A stretch of 64,000 nt of DNA, taken from assembly GCF_013410455.1 (NCBI RefSeq), contig NZ_JACCFW010000001.1, positions 3,426,929 to 3,490,928 of the forward strand. Reading direction: 5' to 3'. A model generated the notes under the pieces. It ran no database searches. It was not told the DNA's origin and saw only the letters and a list, made by a program, of their open reading frames with translations. This document shows, one piece after another, positions 45,510 through 53,150 of this stretch. Numbering within the stretch: the stretch's first letter is position 1; each line of letters begins with the position of its first letter. A program made the translations under genes and the position numbers. The DNA is from Allobranchiibius huperziae. GTDB taxonomy: Bacteria; Actinomycetota; Actinomycetes; Actinomycetales; Dermatophilaceae.

Positions 45510-45653
45510 ATGCTGAAGAAGATCGTCGTGCTGGCAGGTGCTGCTGCAGCGGCTGCTGCCTTCAAGAAGAAGCGGGACCAGGACAAGGCCGGCAAGGACC
45601 TCTGGGCCCAGGCCGCTGACAAGCCCCCCACAGGCGGTTCGTCCGGCGTCTGA
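45510..45653 (+). CDS. DLW-39 family small protein
   Basis: 47 aa: MLKKIVVLAGAAAAAAAFKK then DKAGKDLWAQAADKPP. One short hydrophobic stretch, a basic patch and the conserved DLW, as in the actinobacterial DLW-39 family found next to gyrA/tRNA-Ile. Strong AGGAGGACCG before ATG 45510. Function unknown. Confidence 0.88.
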   Translation: MLKKIVVLAGAAAAAAAFKKKRDQDKAGKDLWAQAADKPPTGGSSGV

Positions 45654-45719
45654 CCACTCCGCGCTGTACGGCGCGACTCCTATCTGCACCTCGACGTGCG
45701 GGTGGGAACACCAGAGCCT

Positions 45720-45792
45720 GGGGTGTTAGCTCAGTTGGTAGAGCATCGCCTTTGCAAGGCGAGGGTCAGGGGTTCGAATCCCCTACACTCCA
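45720..45792 (+). tRNA. tRNA-Ala (TGC)
   Basis: 73 nt: acceptor GGGGTGT/ACACTCC, D-arm TAGCTCAGTTGGTAGAGC, anticodon TGC at 45753-45755 (loop CTTTGCAAG), T-arm GGGTTCGAATCCC, discriminator A; CCA not encoded. Confidence 0.97.
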
Positions 45793-45805
45793 CAATCCGC
45801 AGGTC

Positions 45806-45839
45806 GAAGGCCCTCTCCGCTCAGGCGGGGAGGGCCTTC
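45806..45839 (+). terminator. Terminator after tRNA-Ala
   Basis: 15-bp stem GAAGGCCCTCTCCGC / GCGGGGAGGGCCTTC with one G-T pair and loop TCAG. Confidence 0.8.
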
Positions 45840-45965
45840 GCCATATCTGTACGCAGAAGCAAGGCTGCCCTGCGCGGAACACTTCGCGGGCATTGGGGCA
45901 GCGGGTGGCCGGACGCGTGCCACTCGCCTAGGTGGTGGCACACCGCTCGCCTGGTCCTCGGGCGG

Positions 45966-46664
45966 TCAGGGGTGCGGGACGTCGAGGTGTGCGCGGACGG
46001 CGCGCACGAATTCCTCCGGCGCGTTCTCGTGGATCAGGTGCCCTGCGTCGATCGTGGTGAACGTGCCGTCCGCGACCGATTCGGTGAGCTCACGGACGTG
46101 TTCGGCGGGCACGAAGCTGGTCTCGCCGCCACTGATCGCCAGGGTGGGCACAGTGATCATCTGAACGATCCGGGTCCAGGACGTGTCGGGCGCGTCGATC
46201 TCCGGACGGATCTGCTGCACCATCTCCCAGTCGAAGTCGAGTCGCCCGTCGGGCCGGGTCGGGGCTGTGGGGTGTCGCGGGTGGAGCACGCCGACGTCCT
46301 CGAGGACGAGCCGCCGGATCGGCGTATCGGCCGCGACCGCAGCCCTGCAGGCGACCAGTCCGCCCAGCGAGTGGCCGATGACGTCGAGGTCGGACGCGAG
46401 CTGTGGAAGGAGGTCGATGATGTCTGCGGCCATCGTTTCGATGCTGTACCGCCCTGGCCAGGTGCTCGTCCCATGGCCGCGCAGGTTGACGGCGTGCACG
46501 ATCCGATCGCGGCACAAGTCGTCGGCGACTGTGTCCCAATCCCGTGCCGTCGCACCGGTGCCCGCAAGGAGCACCACCGGCCGGCGACTGCTGTGCTCGC
46601 TCGGCCAGGTGCGGGTCGCCAGTGAGACGCCGTTGGCGATGAGGTCGTGTTCGTACGCCACCAC
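45966..46664 (-). CDS. Alpha/beta hydrolase
   Basis: 232-aa alpha/beta hydrolase. Oxyanion block VVLLAGTGATARDW, nucleophile elbow VIGHSLGGLVA (Ser), acid likely in LEDVG or the VPTLAISGG strand, and catalytic His in IDAGHLIHENAPEEF. Esterase or haloperoxidase-like; substrate unknown. Start GTG 46664 (VVAYEHDLIANGV) by homology; the frame is open further upstream to ATG 46766 but that part reads like non-coding sequence over a parS-like site. Confidence 0.88.
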   Translation of the reverse strand: MVAYEHDLIANGVSLATRTWPSEHSSRRPVVLLAGTGATARDWDTVADDLCRDRIVHAVNLRGHGTSTWPGRYSIETMAADIIDLLPQLASDLDVIGHSLGGLVACRAAVAADTPIRRLVLEDVGVLHPRHPTAPTRPDGRLDFDWEMVQQIRPEIDAPDTSWTRIVQMITVPTLAISGGETSFVPAEHVRELTESVADGTFTTIDAGHLIHENAPEEFVRAVRAHLDVPHP

Positions 46665-46715
46665 GCCATCATCACCGGCCCACGGCCGATTGCGCGTGCA
46701 GTGACGGCCCAGGGC

Positions 46716-46729
46716 GTTCCACGTGAAAC
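46716..46729. promoter_or_regulatory. parS: Distal parS-like site (one mismatch)
   Basis: GTTCCACGTGAAAC, same variant as at 29312, about 12.5 kb to the right of oriC, in the gap between two divergent genes. Confidence 0.55.
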
Positions 46730-46794
46730 AGACCCCCTGCAACGTGTTCCGGCTATCGCTCGCCATGTACGAGGGCCGGTGACAAGCTCGGGTG

Positions 46795-47160
46795 ATGACA
46801 CAGAACACTGAGCCGCACGCGATACAGGGAGCCCCGTCGTACATCGAGCTGGGCGTCGAGGATGCTGACCGGGCGCGAGCGTTCTACGGTGCCCTGTTCG
46901 GTTGGAGGATGAATGGCGCCGCCGGACCGGGCCAGGCGAGCACCGGTGGGTTGAATATCGGTATCCACGATCACGACCCGTCGTCGCTCCTGGAGGTGTT
47001 CTTCACGGTGCACGACCTGGACTCCGCCATCGCGAAGGTGGCCGAGCTGGGTGGCCGGATCGTCGGCGACATCCACGCGGAGAGTGCCGAATTCGGGCGA
47101 TGGGTGGAGTGTGACGACGACCAGGGCGTGCGGTTCGGACTGCGTCAACCCGCGGGCTGA
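46795..47160 (+). CDS. VOC (glyoxalase/bleomycin-resistance fold) protein
   Basis: 121 aa. PSYIELGVEDADRARAFYGALFGWRM is the first beta-alpha module of the VOC fold; FFTVHDLDSAIAKVAELGGRIVGD the second. Metal ligands cannot be assigned with confidence (candidate Glu in YIELG, His in IHDHD and Glu in LLEVFF/WVECDDD). Start ATG 46795 or GTG 46792. Its 3' end overlaps the convergent luciferase-like gene by 16 nt in a palindrome. Confidence 0.85.
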   Translation: MTQNTEPHAIQGAPSYIELGVEDADRARAFYGALFGWRMNGAAGPGQASTGGLNIGIHDHDPSSLLEVFFTVHDLDSAIAKVAELGGRIVGDIHAESAEFGRWVECDDDQGVRFGLRQPAG

Positions 47161-47165
47161 CGCAG
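47140..47165. terminator. 26-bp near-perfect palindrome over the convergent gene ends
   Basis: CTGCGTCA...TGACGCAG with CCCGCGGG at its centre and one mismatched pair. It contains both stop codons; so both proteins end LRQPAG. Likely a bidirectional terminator. Confidence 0.65.
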
Positions 47166-47966
47166 CCCGGCGTCCGAGTCGCCCGGACCGGCCTCGACGA
47201 TGCGCCGTACGTCGGCGAGATCGAGATCGAACGGGCCGATCCGGGTCAGCACCCAGGAGGCGCCGCGGTCCAGCCAAGGGGCCGGATCCTGCTCGGGCCG
47301 AAGGTCGAGCACGACGTCGAAACCCGGCCCCGGGTCGTGGCGGCCGAGATCAGCGGTGACCTCGTCGAGGTCCTCGGGCCCGTCCAGCCCGATGACGAAG
47401 AAGCCGTCGTACCGGGCTGCCCGGCGCGCCGGCGCACGGTTGCCGAATCGGCCCGCCAGCCAGACCGGCACGGTCGCAGCCGGCCGGAAACGGACATCCC
47501 TGGCGGCGTAGTGCGGTCCGTCGTGGTCGACCGGGTCCCCGCTCAACAGCGCGCTCAGGACCTCGAGCCCTTCGTCGAGCATCCGACCGCGCACCCTCGG
47601 GTCCGTCTCGTCGCCGAACGCGCTGAACTCCCCCAGCCCGTCGTCGCCCAAGCCCAGGCCCAGGACGAACCGCCCTCCGGAGAGCACCGCCAAGCTGGCC
47701 GCCTGACGGGCCAACACCTGGGGCCGGCGGCGCGCCAGTGGGGTCACCATCGGTCCGAAGAGCAACCGCTCGGTCCGCATCGCCACCGAAGCGCAGCAGG
47801 TCCACACGTCCGCGATCGCCTCGACGCGGTCGCCGTACTGCAGGTGGTCCCAGAGGAAGAACCCGTCCCAGCCGGCTGCTTCGGCGCTGGCGGCCAGGTC
47901 ACCCACAACGCGCGGGTCGGCCAGGGCATCGAACGGGGCGACGAACAGTCCTCGGCGTGTGGTCAC
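47145..47966 (-). CDS. LLM-class flavin-dependent oxidoreductase
   Basis: 273-aa luciferase-like TIM-barrel protein (F420- or FMN-dependent). WDGFFLWDHLQYG, VAMRTERLLFGPMVTPLARRRPQVLARQAASL and GGRFVLGLGLGDDG are the family cofactor-binding blocks. Substrate unknown. ATG 47966; convergent with the VOC gene. Confidence 0.9.
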   Translation of the reverse strand: MTTRRGLFVAPFDALADPRVVGDLAASAEAAGWDGFFLWDHLQYGDRVEAIADVWTCCASVAMRTERLLFGPMVTPLARRRPQVLARQAASLAVLSGGRFVLGLGLGDDGLGEFSAFGDETDPRVRGRMLDEGLEVLSALLSGDPVDHDGPHYAARDVRFRPAATVPVWLAGRFGNRAPARRAARYDGFFVIGLDGPEDLDEVTADLGRHDPGPGFDVVLDLRPEQDPAPWLDRGASWVLTRIGPFDLDLADVRRIVEAGPGDSDAGLRQPAG

Positions 47967-48781
47967 CCCCAGAACGTTACTTCCGAGATCCCGACCTCAT
48001 CGACGTTGTTCCTGTCCTGAGCGGGGTAGATGGCGGAGATATCGAAGATCAATTTGTCGGTCGTGCAGGACATGTCTATCTCTTGCGGATTCTCCCAGGC
48101 GTCTGATGAGGTATCGGTGAATTCCTTCAGATCCTGCATTCGAGGCGTCGCCCCGCACCCCCGGATCTGGACCGTCTTGATCGTTCCGGTGTCGCGATAG
48201 GCCTGGATGTTCTTCGCGAGCCCGTTGGTGACGCACAGGAGTTTGATGTTTTCTTTGTGCGCGAAATCCCAGCTGATGGTGTCGCCGTTCTTCCCATGCG
48301 TCCCCCATCCGTACTCGACCCATGCGGTCTGTCGTTTGCCGTCGTACGTATTGGTGTAGATGTACTCGTCGTCACGACTCTGGTGGTAGTAGTCGATCGC
48401 GTCGGCATTGTCGGGGCTCCTGCGGTGGTAGTACCCCGTGTCCTTGCAGGTCGGCCGGACCTCCAGACTGGGGTGCTTCGCGATCCACCAGATCCTGTTC
48501 GCCGCATCTTGGGTGCGACCTTCGACTCCCAGAGGCTGAAGGAGGAACGTGCCGATCACGATGGTGGCGATCGCCCCCGCGGTGCTGATCGCCAGATACT
48601 TCCCGAGCCTGTTGAAAGATCGTCCGATCGGAAGTCGTGAATCATGTCCGTGGCCCCGGCGGCCGGACTGAGGACGCGAACGCGGCTGGGTCAGGCGTTG
48701 ACGCACGCGGCGGTGGCGCGAGGCCGGGGAACCTCGCGACCTGCGAATGGAGGGACCGCTCTCCTGCCGTGGGTTCCCCAC
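47963..48781 (-). CDS. Membrane-anchored protein with NADase-type glycan-binding-like domain
   Basis: 272 aa. A basic cytoplasmic ~60 residues, a membrane helix (YLAISTAGAIATIVIGTFLL), then an extracytoplasmic region with a ~150-residue domain: DGKRQTAWVEYGWGTHGKNGD ... IKLLCVTNGLAKNIQAYRDTGTIKTVQI ... ISEVTFWG. This pattern resembles the discoidin-like NADase-type glycan-binding domain. Cysteines (RPTCKDTG; LLCVTNG; RGCGATP; MSCTTDK) could form two disulfides. GC is visibly lower than the neighbours, suggesting acquisition. GTG 48781 is supported by AGAGAGGAT upstream. Overlaps the preceding gene's start by 4 nt. Confidence 0.65.
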   Translation of the reverse strand: MGNPRQESGPSIRRSRGSPASRHRRVRQRLTQPRSRPQSGRRGHGHDSRLPIGRSFNRLGKYLAISTAGAIATIVIGTFLLQPLGVEGRTQDAANRIWWIAKHPSLEVRPTCKDTGYYHRRSPDNADAIDYYHQSRDDEYIYTNTYDGKRQTAWVEYGWGTHGKNGDTISWDFAHKENIKLLCVTNGLAKNIQAYRDTGTIKTVQIRGCGATPRMQDLKEFTDTSSDAWENPQEIDMSCTTDKLIFDISAIYPAQDRNNVDEVGISEVTFWG

Positions 48782-48937
48782 GACGCATCCTCTCTGCCCA
48801 AGAAGCGAACGTTCGAAGCTAGCACCGCATCGAACGACCGATCCGGTGCTTCTCGCGAAAAGCGCCCACCACCAAGGGGTCGGCGACCCCCGATCGCGCA
48901 GGACGTGGGCCCGTCAGTTTCCCCGGGCGGCGACGAG

Positions 48938-50206
48938 TCAGGCGCTCTGCGCGCGACGGCGGAGGATGGCGCGTTCGCCCTCGTTCTTCGTCCGCCCGGC
49001 AGCCTCGGTGAACGCCTCACGCGCCTGCGCATGAAGCCCGGCCCGCTCCAACAGGTCGCCGCGCACGCTCGGTACGAGCGGCGAGTCGGGCAGGGCCTCC
49101 TCGCCCAACGCGTCGAGTACGGCGAGCCCGGTGTCCGAGCCGAACGCCCGTCCATGCGCGACGGCACGGTTGACCTCCACGACGGGACCGGGTGCTGCGG
49201 TCGCCAGGACGTCGTACAGCGCCGCGATCCGTCGCCAGTCCGTGGCCTCGGCGCGCTCCGCCCGGGCGTGCTGTGCAGCGATCGAGGCCTGCAGGAAGTA
49301 CCGACCCACGGGCTGGCCGCATCCGGCGAGTCGCTCGGCACGGTGCAGAGCTTCCAGTCCGCTGCGAATGAGCGTCTGGTCCCAGCGGCTGCGGTCCTGC
49401 GCCTCCAGCAGGACGGGAGCACCGTCGGAGTCGAGCCGCGCGGGCATCCGTGAGGCCTGCAGCTCCAGCAGCGCCTGCAGCCCGAGCACCTCGACCTCGG
49501 CCGGGGCGAGCGCGGCCAAGGTCCGGGCGAGCCGGATCGCCTCGTTCGCGAGATCGGGGCGCATCCAGTCGGCGCCCGCGGTGGCGGCGTACCCCTCGTT
49601 GAAGATCAGGTAGATGACGCCCATGACATCGTCGAGGCGATCGGTCCGCTCCTGCCCCGTCGGCAGCTCGAACGCGGCGTGCGCGTGCGCGAGGGTCTTC
49701 TTGGCCCGTGAGATGCGTTGTCCCATGGTCGTTTCGCTCACGAGGAACCCGCGGGCGATCTCGGCCGTCGTGAGACCTCCGACCAGCCGCAGCGTCAGCG
49801 CGGCCCGGGAGTCGGCGCTCAGCGACGGGTGGCAGGACAGGAAGATCAGCCGCAGCACGTCGTCTTCGATGTAGTCGATCTGCGCCTCGAGGTCGGGCAC
49901 CTGCGCCTCCTCTCCCCCGCGGGCGTGCTCGAGCTCCGCGATCTTGCGCCGCAGGACGTCGGTGCGCCGGAAGTGATCGACCCCTCGACGCTTCGCGGTG
50001 GTCATCAGCCACGCGCCGGGGTTTTGCGGCACGCCCGTGGCGGGCCACTGCTCGAGCGCGGCCACCAGCGCGTCCTGGGCGAGGTCCTCGGCCAGGTCCA
50101 CGTCGCGGGTCATTCGGGTGAGGGCGCCGACGAGGCGGGCCGATTCGGCCCGCCACGCGGCGACGATCACCCCATTCGGGTCATCCGTGTTGGTCTGCGC
50201 CGGCAC
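48938..50206 (-). CDS. ECF42-type sigma factor with C-terminal TPR-like domain (no. 2)
   Basis: 422 aa. Sigma2 (VDLAEDLAQDALVAALEQWPATGVPQNPGAWLMTTAKRRGVDHFRR), sigma4 (LRLVGGLTTAEIARGFLVSETTMGQRISRAKKTL), then the long ECF42 helical extension (IYLIFNEGYAA; EAQDRSRWDQ; VVEVNRAVAHGRAFG). A paralogue of the 7315 gene but clearly distinct in sequence. It lies 24 nt downstream of its YCII partner in the same operon. Confidence 0.92.
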   Translation of the reverse strand: MPAQTNTDDPNGVIVAAWRAESARLVGALTRMTRDVDLAEDLAQDALVAALEQWPATGVPQNPGAWLMTTAKRRGVDHFRRTDVLRRKIAELEHARGGEEAQVPDLEAQIDYIEDDVLRLIFLSCHPSLSADSRAALTLRLVGGLTTAEIARGFLVSETTMGQRISRAKKTLAHAHAAFELPTGQERTDRLDDVMGVIYLIFNEGYAATAGADWMRPDLANEAIRLARTLAALAPAEVEVLGLQALLELQASRMPARLDSDGAPVLLEAQDRSRWDQTLIRSGLEALHRAERLAGCGQPVGRYFLQASIAAQHARAERAEATDWRRIAALYDVLATAAPGPVVEVNRAVAHGRAFGSDTGLAVLDALGEEALPDSPLVPSVRGDLLERAGLHAQAREAFTEAAGRTKNEGERAILRRRAQSA

Positions 50207-50230
50207 CGGGCCAGCGTAGTGATCTCCGGC

Positions 50231-50605
50231 TCAGTCGCCGGGCTCCTCCGGACCGGTGGAGATCTGGCGCAGCGTCGAGATCACGGTGACCTCGGGCCAG
50301 TGCTTCGCGTGCAGCTCGGCGAACTCCTTCTGGTCGGCCACGGCGGCCTCCATGCTGTCGTACTGCATGATCGCCCACCCGCCGACGACCTCCTTCGCCT
50401 CGGCGTACGGACCGTCGACCCGGCTGACCTCACCCTTGCGCGAGATGAAGTTCACGGCGTCCTCAGTGCCGTAGAGGCCACCGCCGTCGAGGAACACCCC
50501 GTTGTCACTCTGCTTGCCGATGTACTCGTCCATCGCCTCGAAGAGCGCCTTCGGCGGCATACCGACGCCCTCTTCCATCCTCACGAACCCCATGAAACGC
50601 GGCAT
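50231..50605 (-). CDS. YCII/DGPF domain protein (ECF42 partner no. 2)
   Basis: 124-aa DGPF protein: MPRFMGFVRMEEGV, FLDGGGLYGTEDAVNFI, VSRVDGPYAEAKEVVGGWAIMQYDSMEAAV, ending in the His-containing EFAELHAKHWPEVTVIS. The DGPY tetrapeptide matches the DGPF motif. ATG 50605 follows GGAGGAGTGATCGCG. First gene of the operon with the sigma factor; preceded by a TGTCGA promoter. Confidence 0.92.
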   Translation of the reverse strand: MPRFMGFVRMEEGVGMPPKALFEAMDEYIGKQSDNGVFLDGGGLYGTEDAVNFISRKGEVSRVDGPYAEAKEVVGGWAIMQYDSMEAAVADQKEFAELHAKHWPEVTVISTLRQISTGPEEPGD

Positions 50606-50649
50606 CGCGATCACTCCTCCTGGTTGGTCGGACCTGCTTGTACCCGTAC

Positions 50650-50676
50650 GTCGAACGGTTACCGGGCACTTCGACA
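50650..50676 (-). promoter_or_regulatory. ECF42-type promoter before YCII no. 2
   Basis: On the minus strand TGTCGA (50676-50671), 17 nt, CGAC (50653-50650), about 45 nt before the YCII ATG. Same boxes as at 8601, with a shorter spacer. Confidence 0.55.
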
Positions 50677-50797
50677 TCGTTGCGACCGAGTTTCCTAAGA
50701 CTTGCTCACCACGCGAGCCGACGGTCGAGGACCTCTCACAGGCAGTGCGGGAGCAGCCCTCCGACGACCATGCCGATGGTTCAGAAGGGCTAATGAC

Positions 50798-52207
50798 CTA
50801 GCCCGGACTGTCGAAGGTGCCCCCGCTGGAGAGGATTTCCTGGTCGACTACTTCGGTTGGTTCTGTCGAGCCGTCCTGCGACGAGAAGTCAGTTGAGGAG
50901 AGGCTAGCCGGCCGCACGGGTTCCTCAGAGCGGGCTTCCGCGGTATCGGGCCGCAACTTCGGAGGACTTGCCGACCATGCTTTGAGTCCTTGAAGGATCT
51001 CGGCATAGAAGGCATCGGTGCCGCCCAGCACGGACTCGATGAACGTGCCGCGGCCGCGTTGACGCTTGGTGCCAAGACCACTTGTGGTGGCGACCCGAAA
51101 GGTGCGGATGTCTCTGGACGGGTCGGTGATCAGCGAAGCTGGGGTCTCCCGGACGGTGCGCAGCAGTTCTGCGCTGCTGGCACCGCGGGAATGAGTGGTG
51201 AAGCACTCGACCCTCGCCGACTCCGGGGCATTCTTGAGTTGACGGATGAGCCAATTGACGCGCGTGGTGGCCCGTCCTTCGCGCGGTGCATCCAGATCGA
51301 CGTGGCAGGTGAGAGTGCTGGCACGTAGGTCGGCCGTGACGTTGAGGTGCCCCACGCTGTCAGGAATACGGATGGCGCCTACCAATCGTCCGCTCTGGCA
51401 GAGCATCTCGGTGAGGGCTTGTGCACGAAGGCTCGGGTCAGCCAGCTCGCGCCGGGTGAGGACGGGCACGACTTCCGTACCGAGCTGACGGCCGAGTCGC
51501 AGGCTGGCGAAGCGAAGGAGTGCGTCGAAGCGGGCGACCACCGTGGGAATGCCTTTGTCCGAGGCCCGCAGGGTCCCGGTAGCGACTGCATCGCGAACCG
51601 AGGTCCAGCTTTCGCCCATGTCGTCGAACTCGAGAGCACCCGATCGGGAGTGTTCGAGGTATCGGATGAGCTCACCGAGGATCCAGGACTGCTCCGGATC
51701 GGCGACACCGCGAAATTCCTTCTGCATGACCGCCTCGGCCAGGATCTCCGTCCACGCCAGGTGGTGCAGAGCCACCTTCTTCAGCTTGCGTTTGTCGATC
51801 TTCGTGGGGTGTTGCCCAGCGGCAGCCGGGATCTCATTGGAAATACTCAGCACCGCGTCGAAGCCCTGATCGCGGGCGATCTCAAGGTAGTTCTCGAGTT
51901 GCTCGGTGGTGAGTGCGTTGCTGCCGGTCTTGACTTCGACCAGAGCGGTCCAGGTCTTCGAGCCGCGGCTGACGCGAATCAGCCCGTCTGGATATAGCCG
52001 CTTGTCACTCAGCTGAAACGGCACCTCGATGTAGGTCTGGATCGTCCCGGCCGGGGCTCCCAGAGGTTTCAGCAGGGACCGCCCGAACTCACGCACGGCC
52101 GCTAGGACGGCGAGAAGGGCAGAAGTCGCTCTCCGTTCCTGCTCCTCAGCACCATTGATCCCTGACGTCGGGATGAGTCGTGCTTCATGCCAGGTCTCTT
52201 CGCCCAT
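50798..52207 (-). CDS. PD-(D/E)XK nuclease-like protein, unknown system
   Basis: 469 aa, not assigned to a named family. Residues ~20-125 read like a PD-(D/E)XK restriction-endonuclease fold: helix GAEEQERRATSALLAVLAAV, strand YIEVPF, then PDGLI (Asp74), ALVEVKTG (Glu91, Lys93) and TEQLENYLE (Gln103). The remaining ~330 residues are mixed alpha/beta without recognised motifs, plus a disordered Ser/Glu-rich tail. AGGGGGACTGCC precedes ATG 52207. It is divergent from an HNH endonuclease gene, and the stretch has lower GC than its surroundings. A defence or DNA-processing role is inference. Confidence 0.6.
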   Translation of the reverse strand: MGEETWHEARLIPTSGINGAEEQERRATSALLAVLAAVREFGRSLLKPLGAPAGTIQTYIEVPFQLSDKRLYPDGLIRVSRGSKTWTALVEVKTGSNALTTEQLENYLEIARDQGFDAVLSISNEIPAAAGQHPTKIDKRKLKKVALHHLAWTEILAEAVMQKEFRGVADPEQSWILGELIRYLEHSRSGALEFDDMGESWTSVRDAVATGTLRASDKGIPTVVARFDALLRFASLRLGRQLGTEVVPVLTRRELADPSLRAQALTEMLCQSGRLVGAIRIPDSVGHLNVTADLRASTLTCHVDLDAPREGRATTRVNWLIRQLKNAPESARVECFTTHSRGASSAELLRTVRETPASLITDPSRDIRTFRVATTSGLGTKRQRGRGTFIESVLGGTDAFYAEILQGLKAWSASPPKLRPDTAEARSEEPVRPASLSSTDFSSQDGSTEPTEVVDQEILSSGGTFDSPG

Positions 52208-52209
52208 GG

Positions 52210-52477
52210 CAGTCCCCCTGACTGGTCGCGAATTGCCGCAGTTCCCAAACAGGGATGCGGTACGTCCTTGCGACGCTACCTCCGGAGCGGGAGATCCAAG
52301 CCTATTTAGAGGTTGCCCACCTGCCAGACAGCAGTGCGCCGACTTCTACATCGCGCACATTCGGCTTCTGCCCCCGTTTCAGCGGCACTCAAAAGGTGTG
52401 TCTGGAGAAAACGAAAACCCGCGTGAGATGCGGCGAGTCACCCAAGGTCGGGGGTCTTCGCGGGTTAGAACTCTGCA
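52210..52477. promoter_or_regulatory. Divergent nuclease/HNH intergenic region with inverted repeat
   Basis: About 270 nt, lower GC, no gene seen. AACCCGCG (52416-52423) and CGCGGGTT (52459-52466) form an inverted repeat with a 35-nt loop directly before the HNH start; TTAGAA overlaps its right arm 6-8 nt before GTG 52478. Confidence 0.4.
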
Positions 52478-53029
52478 GTGACACTCCGCCGCCAAGACCA
52501 GGCACATCTCACCTTCCGCCCTTCTCGGATCACCGGCAAGGGCGAGCTGCAGTTTCATGTGGGCCGAAAGCTGTATCGATTGGGGAAGCTTTCGAAGGAA
52601 GAGGTCAGGGAGATCGATATATCGCAGATGAGCGTGCCGGCGAGGGTGTGTCGTACGGAGGGCCGCACCTACTGGCGGTATCAGAACGCGTTCTACAGCG
52701 ACAACGAGAACCTGACGTCGCGACAGGTTCATGCTCTTCTTGTTGCTCGCGATGGTCGTCGGGCCCGTCAGATCGACCGCGCTGAAGAGATGCTCTCCAT
52801 GGGAAGCGCACCTCGATCAGCACCGGCTCGAGGACACATCAGCGACGAGATCAAGCACTACGTGTGGACGCGCGACCATGGAAGATGCCGACGCTGCAGC
52901 TCCACCGTGGAGCTTCAGTTCGACCACGTCATTCCGGTCGCGCACGGAGGCTCAAGCGCCCCAGAGAACCTTCAAGTCTTGTGCGGTCCTTGCAATCGGC
53001 GCAAGGGAATGGGCGTCACGAACCGGTAG
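52478..53029 (+). CDS. HNH endonuclease
   Basis: 183 aa. The C-terminal ~60 residues are an HNH nuclease with zinc knuckle: YVWTRDHGRCRRC (Cys137, Cys140), LQFDHVIPVAHGG (Asp149-His150), APENLQVLC (Asn164) and CGPCNRRKG (Cys169, Cys172). The N-terminal ~115 residues are basic and not recognised. GTG 52478 is the assumed start, with weak signals. No terminase, integrase or methylase is next to it. Confidence 0.8.
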   Translation: MTLRRQDQAHLTFRPSRITGKGELQFHVGRKLYRLGKLSKEEVREIDISQMSVPARVCRTEGRTYWRYQNAFYSDNENLTSRQVHALLVARDGRRARQIDRAEEMLSMGSAPRSAPARGHISDEIKHYVWTRDHGRCRRCSSTVELQFDHVIPVAHGGSSAPENLQVLCGPCNRRKGMGVTNR

Positions 53030-53150
53030 GACCCTGTCGTGTCCTTTGCGAGAGCGCAGCCTCCTGCGGGGCAGCCGCTAGGAGGCGGCTGCTGGGGCAG
53101 GTGCTGGGCCCGTTGGACAGCGTCGACATTCATCGACTACCCATGAGTGC

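Noticed and set aside
45378-45792. rRNA operon, suggested by a tRNA-Ile/tRNA-Ala pair
   Set aside because: Such pairs often sit in 16S-23S spacers, but no rRNA sequence flanks them; this is the post-gyrA tRNA pair.
48806-48815. CGAACGTTCG as a LexA box
   Set aside because: LexA boxes in actinobacteria need GAAC-N4-GTTC; here the arms are contiguous.
50798-53029. Prophage or integrative element
   Set aside because: No integrase, terminase, capsid gene or att-like direct repeat; only two nuclease-like genes.
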